A DNA stretch of 64,000 nt from Psychrosphaera haliotis (GCF_039523615.1 NZ_BAAAFQ010000001.1:434001-498000); one strand, 5' to 3'. Shown: positions 52,178-62,200, counted from the stretch's first letter. Numbers and translations are program-made. Notes: generated by a model not told the origin, from the sequence alone.

Positions 52178-53554
52178 ATGTTAAGTGTTTTTGATATGTT
52201 CAGTATCGGCATTGGGCCGAGTAGTTCTCATACTGTTGGGCCAATGCGCGCAGCAAAACAGTTTGGAGACTTGTTAGAGTCTAAAGGATTGTTGTCACAA
52301 GTAACGTCTGTACAGACTGAGCTGTTTGGCTCATTAGGGCAAACAGGTATTGGTCATGGCTCTGGCAAAGCCGTCATTTTAGGTTTATTAGGTGATGAGC
52401 CAGAAACAATAGACCCTGACTCTGTTGCGAAAAAACTTGCTGATATTGACTCTACAGAAAAGCTAAATTTGTTAGGTCATCAGCTAATAGACTTCCCAAG
52501 TAAAAACGCCATTGTTTTTCATCGCCGTAAAACGCTGCCATTACATTCAAATGGTATGACACTAACCGCTAAATCGGGTGACGAAATACTTTTAAGCCAA
52601 ACCTATTACTCAATCGGTGGCGGTTTTATTGTTAAGCATGAAGATTTTGAAATTCAAAAAGAAACGGCGGTTCAGCAAGTTGAAGAAACGCCTGTTCCTT
52701 ATCCATTCTCAACAGGCGCGGATTTGTTAGCTATGTGCCAACAAGACGGTCTGAGCATTCCTGGCCTGATGATGGCAAATGAGAAAGTTTGGCTAGATGA
52801 AAAAGTAGTGAGAAAACAACTCGTAGAGCTTTGGCATGTGATGGAAGCCTGCATCGACCGTGGAATTAGAACGGAAGGTATTTTGCCTGGTGGCCTGAAA
52901 GTTAAACGTCGTGCACCTGCGTTGCATCGCAAACTGTCCAGTGAGCAATCTAGCGACCCGTTAACGGTTATGGATTGGGTTAACCTATTTGCCTTATCTG
53001 TAAATGAAGAGAATGCCGATGGTGGTCGTGTTGTTACAGCACCTACCAATGGTGCGGCCGGTATTATCCCTGCAGTATTGATGTACTACCATAAATTTGT
53101 AAAACCACTAAATGACGACCTTATCGTTCGTTACCTGTTAACAGCAGGTGCCATTGGTATCTTATACAAAAAGAACGCGTCTATTTCAGGTGCTGAAGTT
53201 GGTTGCCAAGGTGAAGTTGGTGTAGCTTGCTCAATGGCTGCTGGCGCACTAGCAGAAATTCAAGGTGCAAGCGTTGAACAAGTAGAAAACGCAGCAGAAA
53301 TAGGCATGGAGCACAACCTAGGTTTGACCTGCGATCCTGTTGGTGGTTTGGTTCAAGTTCCTTGTATTGAACGAAATGCAATGGGCTCAATAAAGGCAAT
53401 TAACGCTGCTAGACTCGCACTTCGCGGTAGTGGCGGACAAAAAGTATCGTTAGACAAGGTTATAAAAACCATGTGGGATACAGGTAACGACATGAAGTCT
53501 AAATACAAAGAAACAGCTCGTGGTGGTTTAGCAGTCAATATTATTGAATGTTAA
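52178..53554 (+). CDS. sdaA: L-serine ammonia-lyase, iron-sulfur dependent
   Basis: 458-residue single-chain [4Fe-4S] L-serine dehydratase that makes pyruvate and ammonia. The N-terminal beta domain has GPSSSHTVGPMRAAK; the alpha domain has TAPTNGAAGIIPAVL, the Cys-rich GAEVGCQGEVGVACSMAAGAL and LTCDPVGGLVQVPCIERN, which supply the cluster ligands. Normal length. Third gene of the pabB-nudL-sdaA group, with an 83-bp gap, so it may have its own promoter. Confidence 0.95.
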   Translation: MLSVFDMFSIGIGPSSSHTVGPMRAAKQFGDLLESKGLLSQVTSVQTELFGSLGQTGIGHGSGKAVILGLLGDEPETIDPDSVAKKLADIDSTEKLNLLGHQLIDFPSKNAIVFHRRKTLPLHSNGMTLTAKSGDEILLSQTYYSIGGGFIVKHEDFEIQKETAVQQVEETPVPYPFSTGADLLAMCQQDGLSIPGLMMANEKVWLDEKVVRKQLVELWHVMEACIDRGIRTEGILPGGLKVKRRAPALHRKLSSEQSSDPLTVMDWVNLFALSVNEENADGGRVVTAPTNGAAGIIPAVLMYYHKFVKPLNDDLIVRYLLTAGAIGILYKKNASISGAEVGCQGEVGVACSMAAGALAEIQGASVEQVENAAEIGMEHNLGLTCDPVGGLVQVPCIERNAMGSIKAINAARLALRGSGGQKVSLDKVIKTMWDTGNDMKSKYKETARGGLAVNIIEC

Positions 53555-53621
53555 TTTTTACCCCCACTATGAAATCGGGTAAACTAGCGCCACGTTAGTT
53601 TGCCCTTTTTTATGCGTAATT

Positions 53622-54821
53622 ATGAGCCTCAAACAATTATTCCCATTTTTTAGCAATAACCCTGACCTTGTCTATCTTGATAGCGCGGCCACTACTCAAA
53701 AGCCTAAACAGGTAATTGATGCCATGACGCAGTTTTATCAAGCTAACAATGTAAACGTGCACAGAGGCTCATATCAAGCAGCCCAGCATGTCACTGCTCA
53801 ATATGAAGAAAGTCGCGCAAGCGTCGCTAAATTTATTGGTGCAGGCAGCTCTAGTAACATTGTTTGGACAAAAGGCACTACTGACTCAATAAACTTAGTA
53901 GCTCAAAGCTGGGCAAACCACAATCTTAAAGCAGGTGATGAAGTTGTAGTGTTAGCTTCTGAACACCACGCCAACTTTGTTCCTTGGCAACAACTGGCAA
54001 TTAACAAACAATTAAAGCTGACAATTATTGAATTGTTAGAAAATGGCCAAGTCGATTTAGAACAATACGCCCACGTTATAGCAAACAAGCCTAAATTAAT
54101 TGCGATTCAACACGTATCGAATGCGCTAGGAACTATATATCCAATAGCAGACATGACGCGCATGGCAAAAGAGTCAGGAGCGACCGTTTTAATTGATGGC
54201 GCACAGGCTGTTGCTCACCTTCCAGTAAATGTAGAAGAGCTAAATTGTGATTTTTACGTTTTTTCTGGTCACAAACTATATGGCCCAACGGGCATAGGTG
54301 TTCTGTATATTCACAACAGGGTCAAAAGTGGGATGCAAGCGGTAAACTTTGGCGGTGAGATGATCACAAAGGTGACGAGAACAAGCACCCAATTTAGAGA
54401 AATTCCAGCCTTATTAGAAACAGGTACTCCTAACATTGCTGGTGTTATTGGGCTAAAGGCGGCTATTGAATTTATTAGTAGTCCAAATTATCAAACACAG
54501 CATAATCAAATTGCCCTATTACATTCACAACTTGTTAATGAGCTAAAAAAGAACCGCAACATTCAGCTTTATGGTGATATGGACAATAATGTAGGCGTAG
54601 TATCTTTTACTATTACCGGTGAATCGGTGGCTGATATAGGTATGTTATTGGATCAACAAGGGATTGCCGTTCGTTGTGGACACCACTGCGCAATGCCGCT
54701 CATGGCCGCATTAGGTATTGATGGTACCGTGCGTGTGTCCCTTGGCGTTTATAATGACAGCAATGATGTTACAGCCTTTATTAAAGCACTTAACAACACC
54801 ATCAGTTTATTAGATATATAA
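53622..54821 (+). CDS. csdA: Cysteine desulfurase (CsdA/SufS class)
   Basis: 399-residue class V aminotransferase-fold PLP enzyme that takes sulfur from cysteine. The PLP-binding Lys is in FYVFSGHKLYGPTGIGVLY, an acidic/His region in VLASEHHANFVPW, and the catalytic Cys in VRCGHHCAMPLM. The partner csdE follows 10 bases later, which identifies the pair as the CSD system rather than SUF (no sufBCD here). It feeds sulfur to Fe-S assembly or tRNA modification (TcdA in E. coli). Confidence 0.93.
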   Translation: MSLKQLFPFFSNNPDLVYLDSAATTQKPKQVIDAMTQFYQANNVNVHRGSYQAAQHVTAQYEESRASVAKFIGAGSSSNIVWTKGTTDSINLVAQSWANHNLKAGDEVVVLASEHHANFVPWQQLAINKQLKLTIIELLENGQVDLEQYAHVIANKPKLIAIQHVSNALGTIYPIADMTRMAKESGATVLIDGAQAVAHLPVNVEELNCDFYVFSGHKLYGPTGIGVLYIHNRVKSGMQAVNFGGEMITKVTRTSTQFREIPALLETGTPNIAGVIGLKAAIEFISSPNYQTQHNQIALLHSQLVNELKKNRNIQLYGDMDNNVGVVSFTITGESVADIGMLLDQQGIAVRCGHHCAMPLMAALGIDGTVRVSLGVYNDSNDVTAFIKALNNTISLLDI

Positions 54822-54831
54822 GTAGGCGAAA

Positions 54832-55275
54832 ATGCACCAAGATATTATTGAGTTCTCCAATCAGTTTCATTTTACGTCTTCTGACATATTGGAAATACTG
54901 CTAAAAGAAAAAGGTTGGCAAAATCAATATCGACGTATCATGTTATTAGGTAAAGAACTGCCTGAACAGCCTGTTTCATTAAAGCTGGATGACAAGTTAG
55001 TTGCGGGTTGTGAAAGTAATGTGTGGTTAAACTATCAATGGGTAAATGGCCAATTAAAGCTGGCGGCCTCGTCTGACTCAAAAGTGGTAAAAGGCTTAAT
55101 AACTATTATTCTTGCTGCTTATAACAACAAAGAGCAAAACCAAATATTAGACTTTAAGATAGAAAGTTATCTTGATGAACTTGGCTTATTACAACAGCTA
55201 AGTCCATCAAGAGGCAATGGCATTAAAGCCATCGTCAATAAAATATTATTGGTTGCCGAACAAGGTTCCAATTGA
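54832..55275 (+). CDS. csdE: Sulfur acceptor protein of the CSD system (SufE family)
   Basis: 147-residue SufE-fold protein that takes the persulfide from CsdA. The acceptor Cys lies in VAGCESNVWL; the C-terminus LGLLQQLSPSRGNGIKAIVNKI is typical. It forms an operon with csdA. Its last 30 bases overlap the convergent DUF3549 gene. Confidence 0.92.
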   Translation: MHQDIIEFSNQFHFTSSDILEILLKEKGWQNQYRRIMLLGKELPEQPVSLKLDDKLVAGCESNVWLNYQWVNGQLKLAASSDSKVVKGLITIILAAYNNKEQNQILDFKIESYLDELGLLQQLSPSRGNGIKAIVNKILLVAEQGSN

Positions 55276-56313
55276 TCTTGAAACAGCTGCCGTACGATTT
55301 GGATCTCGCAATAGGCCAAGCAAACTAGCACGTGTTGCAGGAACGGCTACTAAGTCTGCAAAAATCCCGGCAAATAACTGTTGGTTACTATGCTGCGCTA
55401 CTTTATCAAAATAAAGATTTAATAACTCAGGGTCGTTTAAATAATCCCAAAAGCGACCTGCAATTATTAAATATAAGCTCTCTTCATTTAAATCTGGTTG
55501 CGCCAACAAATGACTAAGCTGTTCCTTTACCAAACCTTTTGCTTCACTGCCCGCCATACATCTTAATAAATGAAATACTTCTTCATGATCTGAAGAGTCT
55601 AATGCGATGTTCTGTTGCTCTATTAGTTTAGTGGTTAGCAATGTTGAAATTGTTGAGTGCTCCAACGTGCCACCTAATACACTTAATATCTGTACCGTTA
55701 GTTCATCTAACTTTGCTATTAGGTTACTTTCGTTGTTCGTATCTTCAATTCTAGCGGCAAAGTCAGCTATACCCTGAACCGTGAGCTCCTGCCATTTATC
55801 CGTACTAATTTCATTGTTAAAGTACGACTGAACATGCTCATAATACATAGACGCAGGTTGTTTTAACGCGACTTTCACTTTTGCATTAAAAGACGCCTGC
55901 TTATTTTGATCTGGCGTAAATGAATATGGATGGTTGTCTAATTTTTCAGATGAACTATCGTTATTGCCAACAATAGCTGAACCTAACTCTTTAATAACAA
56001 TTGATATAAAGTGATCACGTTGCTGCAAATTTAATAAGCCAAGCTCGTCAACATCAAATTGTAAAAACCAAATAAATGGGTTGTTTACTTTCGCTTGTTT
56101 ACTTTCTTTTTGATCCCAAAATAAAACCGCAAATCTAGCTTTTTGTTGCAATGGATAAGGGTAAGGCTTTTCACCTCGTTCCATGACGGCAAAGTCATTT
56201 TTATTAATCGATTGAATCCTTCTGCCCATATCAAAAACGCGCCAATTAGCGTCAGCTTTCGCCATTAAGTCTGCAATAGTTGGAACTGGGTTATTTGGAG
56301 TTGCCGTCGTCAT
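55246..56313 (-). CDS. DUF3549-family protein
   Basis: 355-residue cytosolic protein of the DUF3549 family, found in Alteromonadales, Vibrionales and relatives; function unknown. It begins TIADLMAKADANWRVFDMGRRI and has the aromatic stretch NPFIWFLQFDVDELGLL, with an alpha-helical C-terminal half (HEAT-like). No signal or membrane segment. It is convergent with csdE, with the two stop ends overlapping by 30 bases, and divergent from truC. Confidence 0.88.
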   Translation of the reverse strand: MTTATPNNPVPTIADLMAKADANWRVFDMGRRIQSINKNDFAVMERGEKPYPYPLQQKARFAVLFWDQKESKQAKVNNPFIWFLQFDVDELGLLNLQQRDHFISIVIKELGSAIVGNNDSSSEKLDNHPYSFTPDQNKQASFNAKVKVALKQPASMYYEHVQSYFNNEISTDKWQELTVQGIADFAARIEDTNNESNLIAKLDELTVQILSVLGGTLEHSTISTLLTTKLIEQQNIALDSSDHEEVFHLLRCMAGSEAKGLVKEQLSHLLAQPDLNEESLYLIIAGRFWDYLNDPELLNLYFDKVAQHSNQQLFAGIFADLVAVPATRASLLGLLRDPNRTAAVSRSIGTLFGNQ

Positions 56314-56407
56314 TATTTATCCTTTGAATTATTTTGCCTGGCAATTATAGGGGCTCTCGCCTTTAAGTGGTATCCTTTCTGCTAAATATTCATTGAATAA
56401 ACGAACA

Positions 56408-57169
56408 ATGCGAAACATAATTTTTGATCAAACGCCTGAATTATCAATTTTATATCAAGATGAGTTTTTAGTGGCAATAAACAAACCATCGGGTTTGCTG
56501 GTTCACCGAAGTGAAATTGATAAACGTGAAACGCTATTTGCACTTCAATTAACCAGAGATCTTGTTGGCCAACATGTATTTCCGGTGCATCGTCTAGACC
56601 GACCAACTTCTGGTGTTCTTCTATTTGCATTAAGCAGTGAAGTTGCCCATGAAATAAACCAGGCGTTTATAGAAGGCTCCATTGAGAAAACTTACTTAGC
56701 CGTGGTGCGAGGACATACACCAGACTCTTTAGAAATTGACTACGCATTGAGTTACATTCACGATAAATTTGCCGACAAAGATCGCGATAAAGACTTGCCA
56801 CCACAAGAAGCACAAACTCTACTTAAAACACTAGCAAAGGTTGAGCTTCCATTTCCATCGGGTCGTTATGAGTCAAGCCGTTACTCTTTAGTTGAGTTAA
56901 CGCCTAAAACAGGTCGAAAGCATCAACTTAGGCGTCATATGGCACACATCAGGCATCCAATTATTGGCGATACAAATCATGGTGACGGCAAACAGAATAA
57001 ATCAGCCCGAGCAAACCTTGATTTAACAAGACTGGCATTGCATGCTAAATCACTGAGTTTTAATCACCCTATTTCGAAACAAAACATTACCATTACTGCC
57101 CCCTTAGATGACGCCTTAAATCATTTAATAAATACGTGCGGTTGGGAAACAGATTTACAAGGAAAATAA
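56408..57169 (+). CDS. truC: tRNA pseudouridine(65) synthase
   Basis: 253-residue RluA-family pseudouridine synthase that modifies U65 in tRNA. Motif II with the catalytic Asp is FPVHRLDRPTSGVLLF; LTPKTGRKHQLRRHMAHIRHPIIGD is the conserved C-terminal block. It aligns with E. coli TruC along its length. I use the ATG at 56408; a TTG at 56393 is in frame. The flavodoxin-like gene follows 2 bases later, as in the E. coli truC-yqcA pair. Confidence 0.94.
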   Translation: MRNIIFDQTPELSILYQDEFLVAINKPSGLLVHRSEIDKRETLFALQLTRDLVGQHVFPVHRLDRPTSGVLLFALSSEVAHEINQAFIEGSIEKTYLAVVRGHTPDSLEIDYALSYIHDKFADKDRDKDLPPQEAQTLLKTLAKVELPFPSGRYESSRYSLVELTPKTGRKHQLRRHMAHIRHPIIGDTNHGDGKQNKSARANLDLTRLALHAKSLSFNHPISKQNITITAPLDDALNHLINTCGWETDLQGK

Positions 57170-57171
57170 AT

Positions 57172-57618
57172 ATGGCAACTGTAGCAATTATAATGGGTAG
57201 CGTTTTTGGCGCGGCTCAAACCCTGTCAGCCACGGTTCAAAATGAATTGCATGCTGCTGGTCATACAACAATATACAATAACTCGGCATTAGTTGGCGAC
57301 ATTCACGACGTTGATGCGTGTTTAGTTATCACTTCTACAACAGGTCAAGGTGATCTGCCTAATAATATTGAAGGTTTTTACTTTGGCGCAAGGGATACAA
57401 TGCCAATGCAAAATCAAAAACCTTTTGGGGTAATTGCTCTGGGCGACTCAAGTTACCAGACATTTTGTGGTGCTGGTGAAAAAATGGAAGAGTTATTTTA
57501 TGAGCTTCAAGGCATAGCTCCAATTCCTATGCTAAAAATTGATGCATGTGAAACATTAGAGCCAGAAACAAAAGCGCTACCTTGGCTTAAAGAATGGATG
57601 ACACACATTCCGGCCTAA
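57172..57618 (+). CDS. Flavodoxin-fold protein (YqcA/MioC-like)
   Basis: 148-residue FMN-binding protein of the flavodoxin fold, with the phosphate-binding loop region IIMGSVFGAAQTL, the 60s loop TSTTGQGDLPNNIEGF and the 90s loop LGDSSYQTFCGAGEKME. It probably transfers electrons; partner unknown. The ATG at 57172 is 2 bases after the truC stop with GGAA just upstream; the operon ends at the strong palindromic terminator. Confidence 0.92.
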   Translation: MATVAIIMGSVFGAAQTLSATVQNELHAAGHTTIYNNSALVGDIHDVDACLVITSTTGQGDLPNNIEGFYFGARDTMPMQNQKPFGVIALGDSSYQTFCGAGEKMEELFYELQGIAPIPMLKIDACETLEPETKALPWLKEWMTHIPA

Positions 57619-57629
57619 GGCATCAACAA

Positions 57630-57661
57630 AAAAGCCGAAAGATTTAAATCTTTCGGCTTTT
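57630..57661. terminator. bidirectional terminator between flavodoxin and topA
   Basis: Perfect 32-bp palindrome: AAAAGCCGAAAGATTT (57630-57645) followed directly by its reverse complement, with T tracts on both strands. It serves the two convergent genes. Confidence 0.9.
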
Positions 57662-57721
57662 ATTTATGTTTTAGTAAATCAAAAATTCACAATGATTAAC
57701 TGGCGTTTCCAATATTAACCG

Positions 57722-60385
57722 TTATTTTTTCGCTTTGGCTTTAGGCTTCGCCTTTGCTTTTGGTTTTTTGCGTTTGTCTTCCGCTGTCCATTCACCTTCA
57801 GTAAACCAAGCAGACCAACCTGTTGCCTTACCATTATCATCTTCAGTCATAACGTATTGCTGTTTGGTTTTACGACTAAATCTAACTTTGGTTTTATTAC
57901 CATCTGGGTCTTGCGCTGGCGCGTCTGCTAGGTAATAGAACTTAGGACTAATCCTATCTCTAAACCTTTGAAGCTCTTCTACAAATGGTGCTCTCGTTTC
58001 TCTAGATTTAGGGAAAGTTGAAGCAGCCATAAATAAACCAGCGGCACCATCACGTAACACAAAGTAACCATCAGATTTTTCACATGGCAACTCAGGCAAG
58101 TGAGTCGGATCTTCTTTTGGAGGCGCAGCTTCACCGTTTTTAAGTAATTTACGTGTGTTCTTACATTCAGAATTAGTACAACCAAAATATTTACCAAAGC
58201 GACCAGATTTTAATTCCATATCTGATTGGCACTTATCACATTCGATAAGAGGGCCGTCATAACCTTTTAACTTGAACTCACCATTCTCAATAACAAACCC
58301 TTCACAAACGGGGTTGTTACCACAGATATGAATTTTTCGTTTTTCGTCAATTAGATAGCTATCCATTGCCGTTGAGCAAACTGGACAACGTTTCATATGA
58401 CGCAACGCTTCCGCTTCTTGCTCCTCATTGGTCACGCTTTCTGCTTCGTCACCTGAGGTTAAGTTCATGGTATTTGTGCAACGCTCTTTTGGAGGTAGTG
58501 CATAACCTGAACACCCTAAGAATACACCTGTACTTGCTGTACGGATATTCATGTTACGACCACATTTACCGCACTCAATATCCGTTTCAATTGGCGTATT
58601 TTGGCGCATGCCGCCTTCATCAGACTCTTGCGACGCCACTTCTAGGTTCTCTTTGAACTCTTTATAGAATTCGTCAAGAAGCGCTTTCCATTTCAAATCA
58701 CCATGCGCAACTTCATCCAATCGACCTTCCATTCTTGCTGTAAAGTCGTAGTTTAGTAAGTCTGTAAAGTTTTCAACTAAGCGATCTGTAACAATCTCGC
58801 CCATTTTTTCCGCATAAAAGCGTCGGCTTTCTAATCTTACATAACCTCTATCTTGTATTGTGCCAATAATTGACGCATACGTTGAAGGTCGGCCAATGCC
58901 TCTTTTTTCTAACTCTTTAACTAAACTGGCTTCTGAAAAACGAGCCACTGGTTTAGTAAAGTGTTGTTTCGGCATCAACTCTTTTAATGCTAACTCTTCA
59001 CCCACTTTAACATCAGGTAATTCAAGGTTTTCGTCGTTTGCTTTTTTAACAGCTGGTTGAACACGTGTCCAACCATCAAACTTAAGCACACGACCTTTCG
59101 CTCGTAATTCAAAGTCTCCAGCGGTAACCGTTACGTTTGTAACGTCATATTCTGCTGGCACCATCTGACATGCAACAAATTGGTTCCAGATAAGCTCATA
59201 CAAACGTACAGCATCTCGTTCCATGCCATCTAACTTATCTGACGTTAAACCAACATTTGACGGTCTAATCGCTTCGTGGGCCTCTTGAGCGCCATCTTTG
59301 CTGCCGTACATAATTGGTGATTTAGGTAAATACTTTTCACCAAATTCACTTTGAATAAACATACGACAAGCACCAACCGCCTCAGAACTAAGGTTCGTTG
59401 AGTCAGTACGCATATATGTAATATGACCAGCTTCATAAAGTCGCTGCGCCATCATCATTGTTTTCTTAACACCAAAACTTAAACGCGTACTCGCTGCTTG
59501 TTGCAAAGTTGATGTGATAAATGGTGCTGACGGTTTGCTCTTCGAAGGTTTGTCTTCACGGTTGCTAACGGTAAATGTTTGAGACTTAATGTCTTCTAAA
59601 ACGGCATCCATTTGGCCTTTATTCACAGGCTTAAATGTTTTACCTTGCTGTTTAGCAACTTCTAATAAAATCGCCTGTTTGGCAACCGTCGTTGTATCCG
59701 CATGCAAACGCCAAAACTCTTCTGGAATAAACGCTTTAATTTCACGTTCTCGTTCAACAACAAGACGCACTGCTACCGATTGAACTCGACCAGCTGATAG
59801 GCCTCGAGCGATCTTTTTCCAAAGCAGTGGCGACACCATAAAGCCAACAACTCTGTCTAAGAAACGACGAGCTTGTTGCGCATTTACTCGGTCAATGTTT
59901 AATTCACCAGGTTTTGAGAACGCCTGTTGTATTGCACTTTTAGTAATCTCATTAAATACAACACGTTTAAATTTATCGTCACTTCCGCCAATAATTTCCC
60001 GCAGGTGCCATGCAATAGCTTCCCCTTCGCGGTCCAAATCCGTTGCGAGATAAACTTGGTCAGCATCTTTTGCGAGCTTTTTAAGTTCGGTCACTACCTT
60101 TTCTTTGCCTGGTAGTATTTGGTATTTAGCCGCCCAACCTTTATCAGGGTTGATGCCCATGCGTCCAACTAATGCTTCTTTGTCTTTTTTTGCTTTTAAG
60201 GCTGCCTTTTCTTCGACAGACATGCCTTTAGTTGATGTTCTTTCCGCGGCCTTCTTAGGTCCACCGGACGTGGGTAAATCACGAATATGACCAACACTAG
60301 ACTTAACAACAAAATCCTTTCCGAGGTACTTGTTGATAGTTTTGGCTTTTGCTGGTGATTCTACTATTACCAGAGATTTTCCCAT
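57722..60385 (-). CDS. topA: DNA topoisomerase I
   Basis: 887-residue type IA topoisomerase that relaxes negative supercoils. The Toprim domain starts MGKSLVIVESPAKAKT and contains ATDLDREGEAIAWHL; the catalytic Tyr is in GHITYMRTDSTNLS. Three C-terminal zinc modules are visible (CGKCGRNMN with CSGY, CPVCSTAMD with CGNNPVC, CDKCQSDME with CTNSEC). The end is very basic (KKPKAKAKPKAKAKK). Slightly longer than E. coli TopA (865), with a KKAAERTSTKG insert after residue 40 as in many gammaproteobacteria. Monocistronic. Confidence 0.97.
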   Translation of the reverse strand: MGKSLVIVESPAKAKTINKYLGKDFVVKSSVGHIRDLPTSGGPKKAAERTSTKGMSVEEKAALKAKKDKEALVGRMGINPDKGWAAKYQILPGKEKVVTELKKLAKDADQVYLATDLDREGEAIAWHLREIIGGSDDKFKRVVFNEITKSAIQQAFSKPGELNIDRVNAQQARRFLDRVVGFMVSPLLWKKIARGLSAGRVQSVAVRLVVEREREIKAFIPEEFWRLHADTTTVAKQAILLEVAKQQGKTFKPVNKGQMDAVLEDIKSQTFTVSNREDKPSKSKPSAPFITSTLQQAASTRLSFGVKKTMMMAQRLYEAGHITYMRTDSTNLSSEAVGACRMFIQSEFGEKYLPKSPIMYGSKDGAQEAHEAIRPSNVGLTSDKLDGMERDAVRLYELIWNQFVACQMVPAEYDVTNVTVTAGDFELRAKGRVLKFDGWTRVQPAVKKANDENLELPDVKVGEELALKELMPKQHFTKPVARFSEASLVKELEKRGIGRPSTYASIIGTIQDRGYVRLESRRFYAEKMGEIVTDRLVENFTDLLNYDFTARMEGRLDEVAHGDLKWKALLDEFYKEFKENLEVASQESDEGGMRQNTPIETDIECGKCGRNMNIRTASTGVFLGCSGYALPPKERCTNTMNLTSGDEAESVTNEEQEAEALRHMKRCPVCSTAMDSYLIDEKRKIHICGNNPVCEGFVIENGEFKLKGYDGPLIECDKCQSDMELKSGRFGKYFGCTNSECKNTRKLLKNGEAAPPKEDPTHLPELPCEKSDGYFVLRDGAAGLFMAASTFPKSRETRAPFVEELQRFRDRISPKFYYLADAPAQDPDGNKTKVRFSRKTKQQYVMTEDDNGKATGWSAWFTEGEWTAEDKRKKPKAKAKPKAKAKK

Positions 60386-60777
60386 AATTCCTCAATCACT
60401 TATAAAACTGTTTCGCCGCTTAACTTTTAAGCCACGTGAGTGTTTTTGGTTTATTTGCGTAGTTATACTAACTTATAAGATATATATGCGATTCTATTCG
60501 ACTTCAAGCATAAATCGCTATCAATTTCTTTCTTTAACTTAGATTTTTCTGCTTAACTGCGTATAATATAAACGTTTTACAGCCTCTGACAGGCAATGTT
60601 TACAAGTGTTACAGGGATTTTTGTTAGTTGCAAAATTATTTAGTTTTAATTTTGAATTTTATTTTCAATCATTCTGGAACACTGAAAAGTTGAAAAATCA
60701 GCTTTCACTATAAAAATAATAATTTTTTTTCTGAATAAAAATCTATTTGGAAATGAATATAGAGGAGTTATCAATAA
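60386..60777. promoter_or_regulatory. 392-bp divergent control region, topA / astB
   Basis: Gene-free, AT-rich. A TATAAT lies at 60562-60567 (plus strand) without a clear -35. TGAATAAAAATCTA (60732-60745) resembles half of an ARG box (TGAATWWWWATTCA) with two mismatches, 33 bases before astB. TGAATTTTATTTTCA near 60652 is a similar but misspaced match. ArgR control of an arginine-degradation gene is plausible but unproven. Confidence 0.35.
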
Positions 60778-62124
60778 ATGAAGTATTTTGAAGCCAATTT
60801 CGATGGTTTAGTTGGGCCGACTCATAATTATGCTGGTCTTTCTGTTGGTAATGTAGCCTCCTTATCAAACGCAAAAGACGTATCTAATCCTAAATCTGCG
60901 GCCAAACAAGGTTTGCAAAAAATGAAAGCATTGCACGACATGGGATTAAAACAAGGCGTACTTGCTCCTCAAGAGCGCCCTGACATGAATGCATTGCGTC
61001 GCTTAGGTTTTACTGGCTCTGATGCAAATATCTTACAGCAAGCTAAACAGCATGCGCCTCAAATATTACGAGCAGTATATTCAGCGTCGAGCATGTGGAC
61101 CGCTAATGCAGCGACTGTTTCACCGAGTTCAGATACTGCCGACAAAAAAGTTCATTTTACACCTGCAAACCTGACCAATAAGTTTCACCGCTCTTTAGAG
61201 CCAGAAACAAGTGGCCGAATTTTACAAGCCATGTTTGCAAACGATGAACATTTTGCTCATCACCGCCACCTGCCTGACAATGACCATTTTGGTGATGAAG
61301 GCGCTGCAAACCATACAAGATTTTGTGATGACTACGGCCAAGGTGGAATCGAAATGTTTGTGTACGGACGTTATGCGTTTGATCACAATAAACCTGCACC
61401 GGTTAAGTATCCTGCTCGCCACACATTTGAAGCCTGTACCGCAGTATCTAGGTTGCATCAGTTAAACGAATCAGGTGTTGTTTACGTTCAGCAAAATCCA
61501 GAAGTTATTGACCAAGGTGTATTCCATAACGATGTAATTGCCGTAGGTAATCAAAATGTGCTGTTTTACCATGAGCAAGCGTTTTTGAATACTGAAGAAA
61601 AACTAGCGGAGCTTAACCGCAAATATGCAGCGCAAAACAATAAAGAGATGCACTTTGTTAAAGTAGCTTCGAATCAAGTTAGCGTCGAAGAAGCAGTTAA
61701 AACTTACCTTTTCAATACTCAATTAGTTGATATCGGTAATAATGAAATGGCTATCATTGCACCAATGGAGTGTAAAGAAAGTGCGTCTGTATCGGCTTAC
61801 TTAGAGCAACTTGTTAGCCAGAATACACCAATTAAGAAAGTACACTTTTTTGACGTTAAGCAAAGCATGAGAAACGGTGGCGGCCCAGCGTGTTTACGTT
61901 TACGCGTTGCGTTAAGCGAGCAAGAGCTAGCAGCGACCAATCAGCACGTGCTAATGTCAGATCAGTTATTTGCCACATTAAACAATTGGGTAGACAAACA
62001 TTATCGCGATGAGTTGTCTGAAAACGACCTAATTGACCCTAGCCTAGTAATGGAATCTCGTACGGCCTTAGATGAGCTAACTCAAATATTAAACCTTGGT
62101 TCTGTTTACGACTTCCAACGTTAG
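60778..62124 (+). CDS. astB: N-succinylarginine dihydrolase
   Basis: 448-residue enzyme of the arginine succinyltransferase (AST) pathway, converting succinylarginine to succinylornithine, CO2 and two NH3. Seen: ANFDGLVGPTHNYAGLS, SMWTANAATVSPSSDT (active-site region), FGDEGAANHTRFC, and the catalytic Cys in NGGGPACLRLRV. AGAGGAG lies 10 bases before the ATG. In enterobacteria it lies within astCADBE; here no other ast gene adjoins, as downstream comes a terminator and a convergent gene. Confidence 0.96.
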   Translation: MKYFEANFDGLVGPTHNYAGLSVGNVASLSNAKDVSNPKSAAKQGLQKMKALHDMGLKQGVLAPQERPDMNALRRLGFTGSDANILQQAKQHAPQILRAVYSASSMWTANAATVSPSSDTADKKVHFTPANLTNKFHRSLEPETSGRILQAMFANDEHFAHHRHLPDNDHFGDEGAANHTRFCDDYGQGGIEMFVYGRYAFDHNKPAPVKYPARHTFEACTAVSRLHQLNESGVVYVQQNPEVIDQGVFHNDVIAVGNQNVLFYHEQAFLNTEEKLAELNRKYAAQNNKEMHFVKVASNQVSVEEAVKTYLFNTQLVDIGNNEMAIIAPMECKESASVSAYLEQLVSQNTPIKKVHFFDVKQSMRNGGGPACLRLRVALSEQELAATNQHVLMSDQLFATLNNWVDKHYRDELSENDLIDPSLVMESRTALDELTQILNLGSVYDFQR

Positions 62125-62145
62125 TATTTTGCGAGTCTTAAAGAG

Positions 62146-62169
62146 AAGCGACTTCTACGTCGCTTTTTT
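62146..62169 (+). terminator. rho-independent terminator after astB
   Basis: AAGCGAC/GTCGCTT stem, 6-base loop TTCTAC, six T residues; 21 bases after the stop. Confidence 0.85.
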
Positions 62170-62176
62170 ATATAAA

Positions 62177-62200
62177 AAAAGGAGCCTACTGGCTCCTTTT
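62177..62200 (-). terminator. rho-independent terminator of the Ig-like protein gene
   Basis: GGAGCC-TACT-GGCTCC stem extended by A/T pairs to AAAAGGAGCC/GGCTCCTTTT; the minus strand runs into seven T residues. It can act on both strands. Confidence 0.85.
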
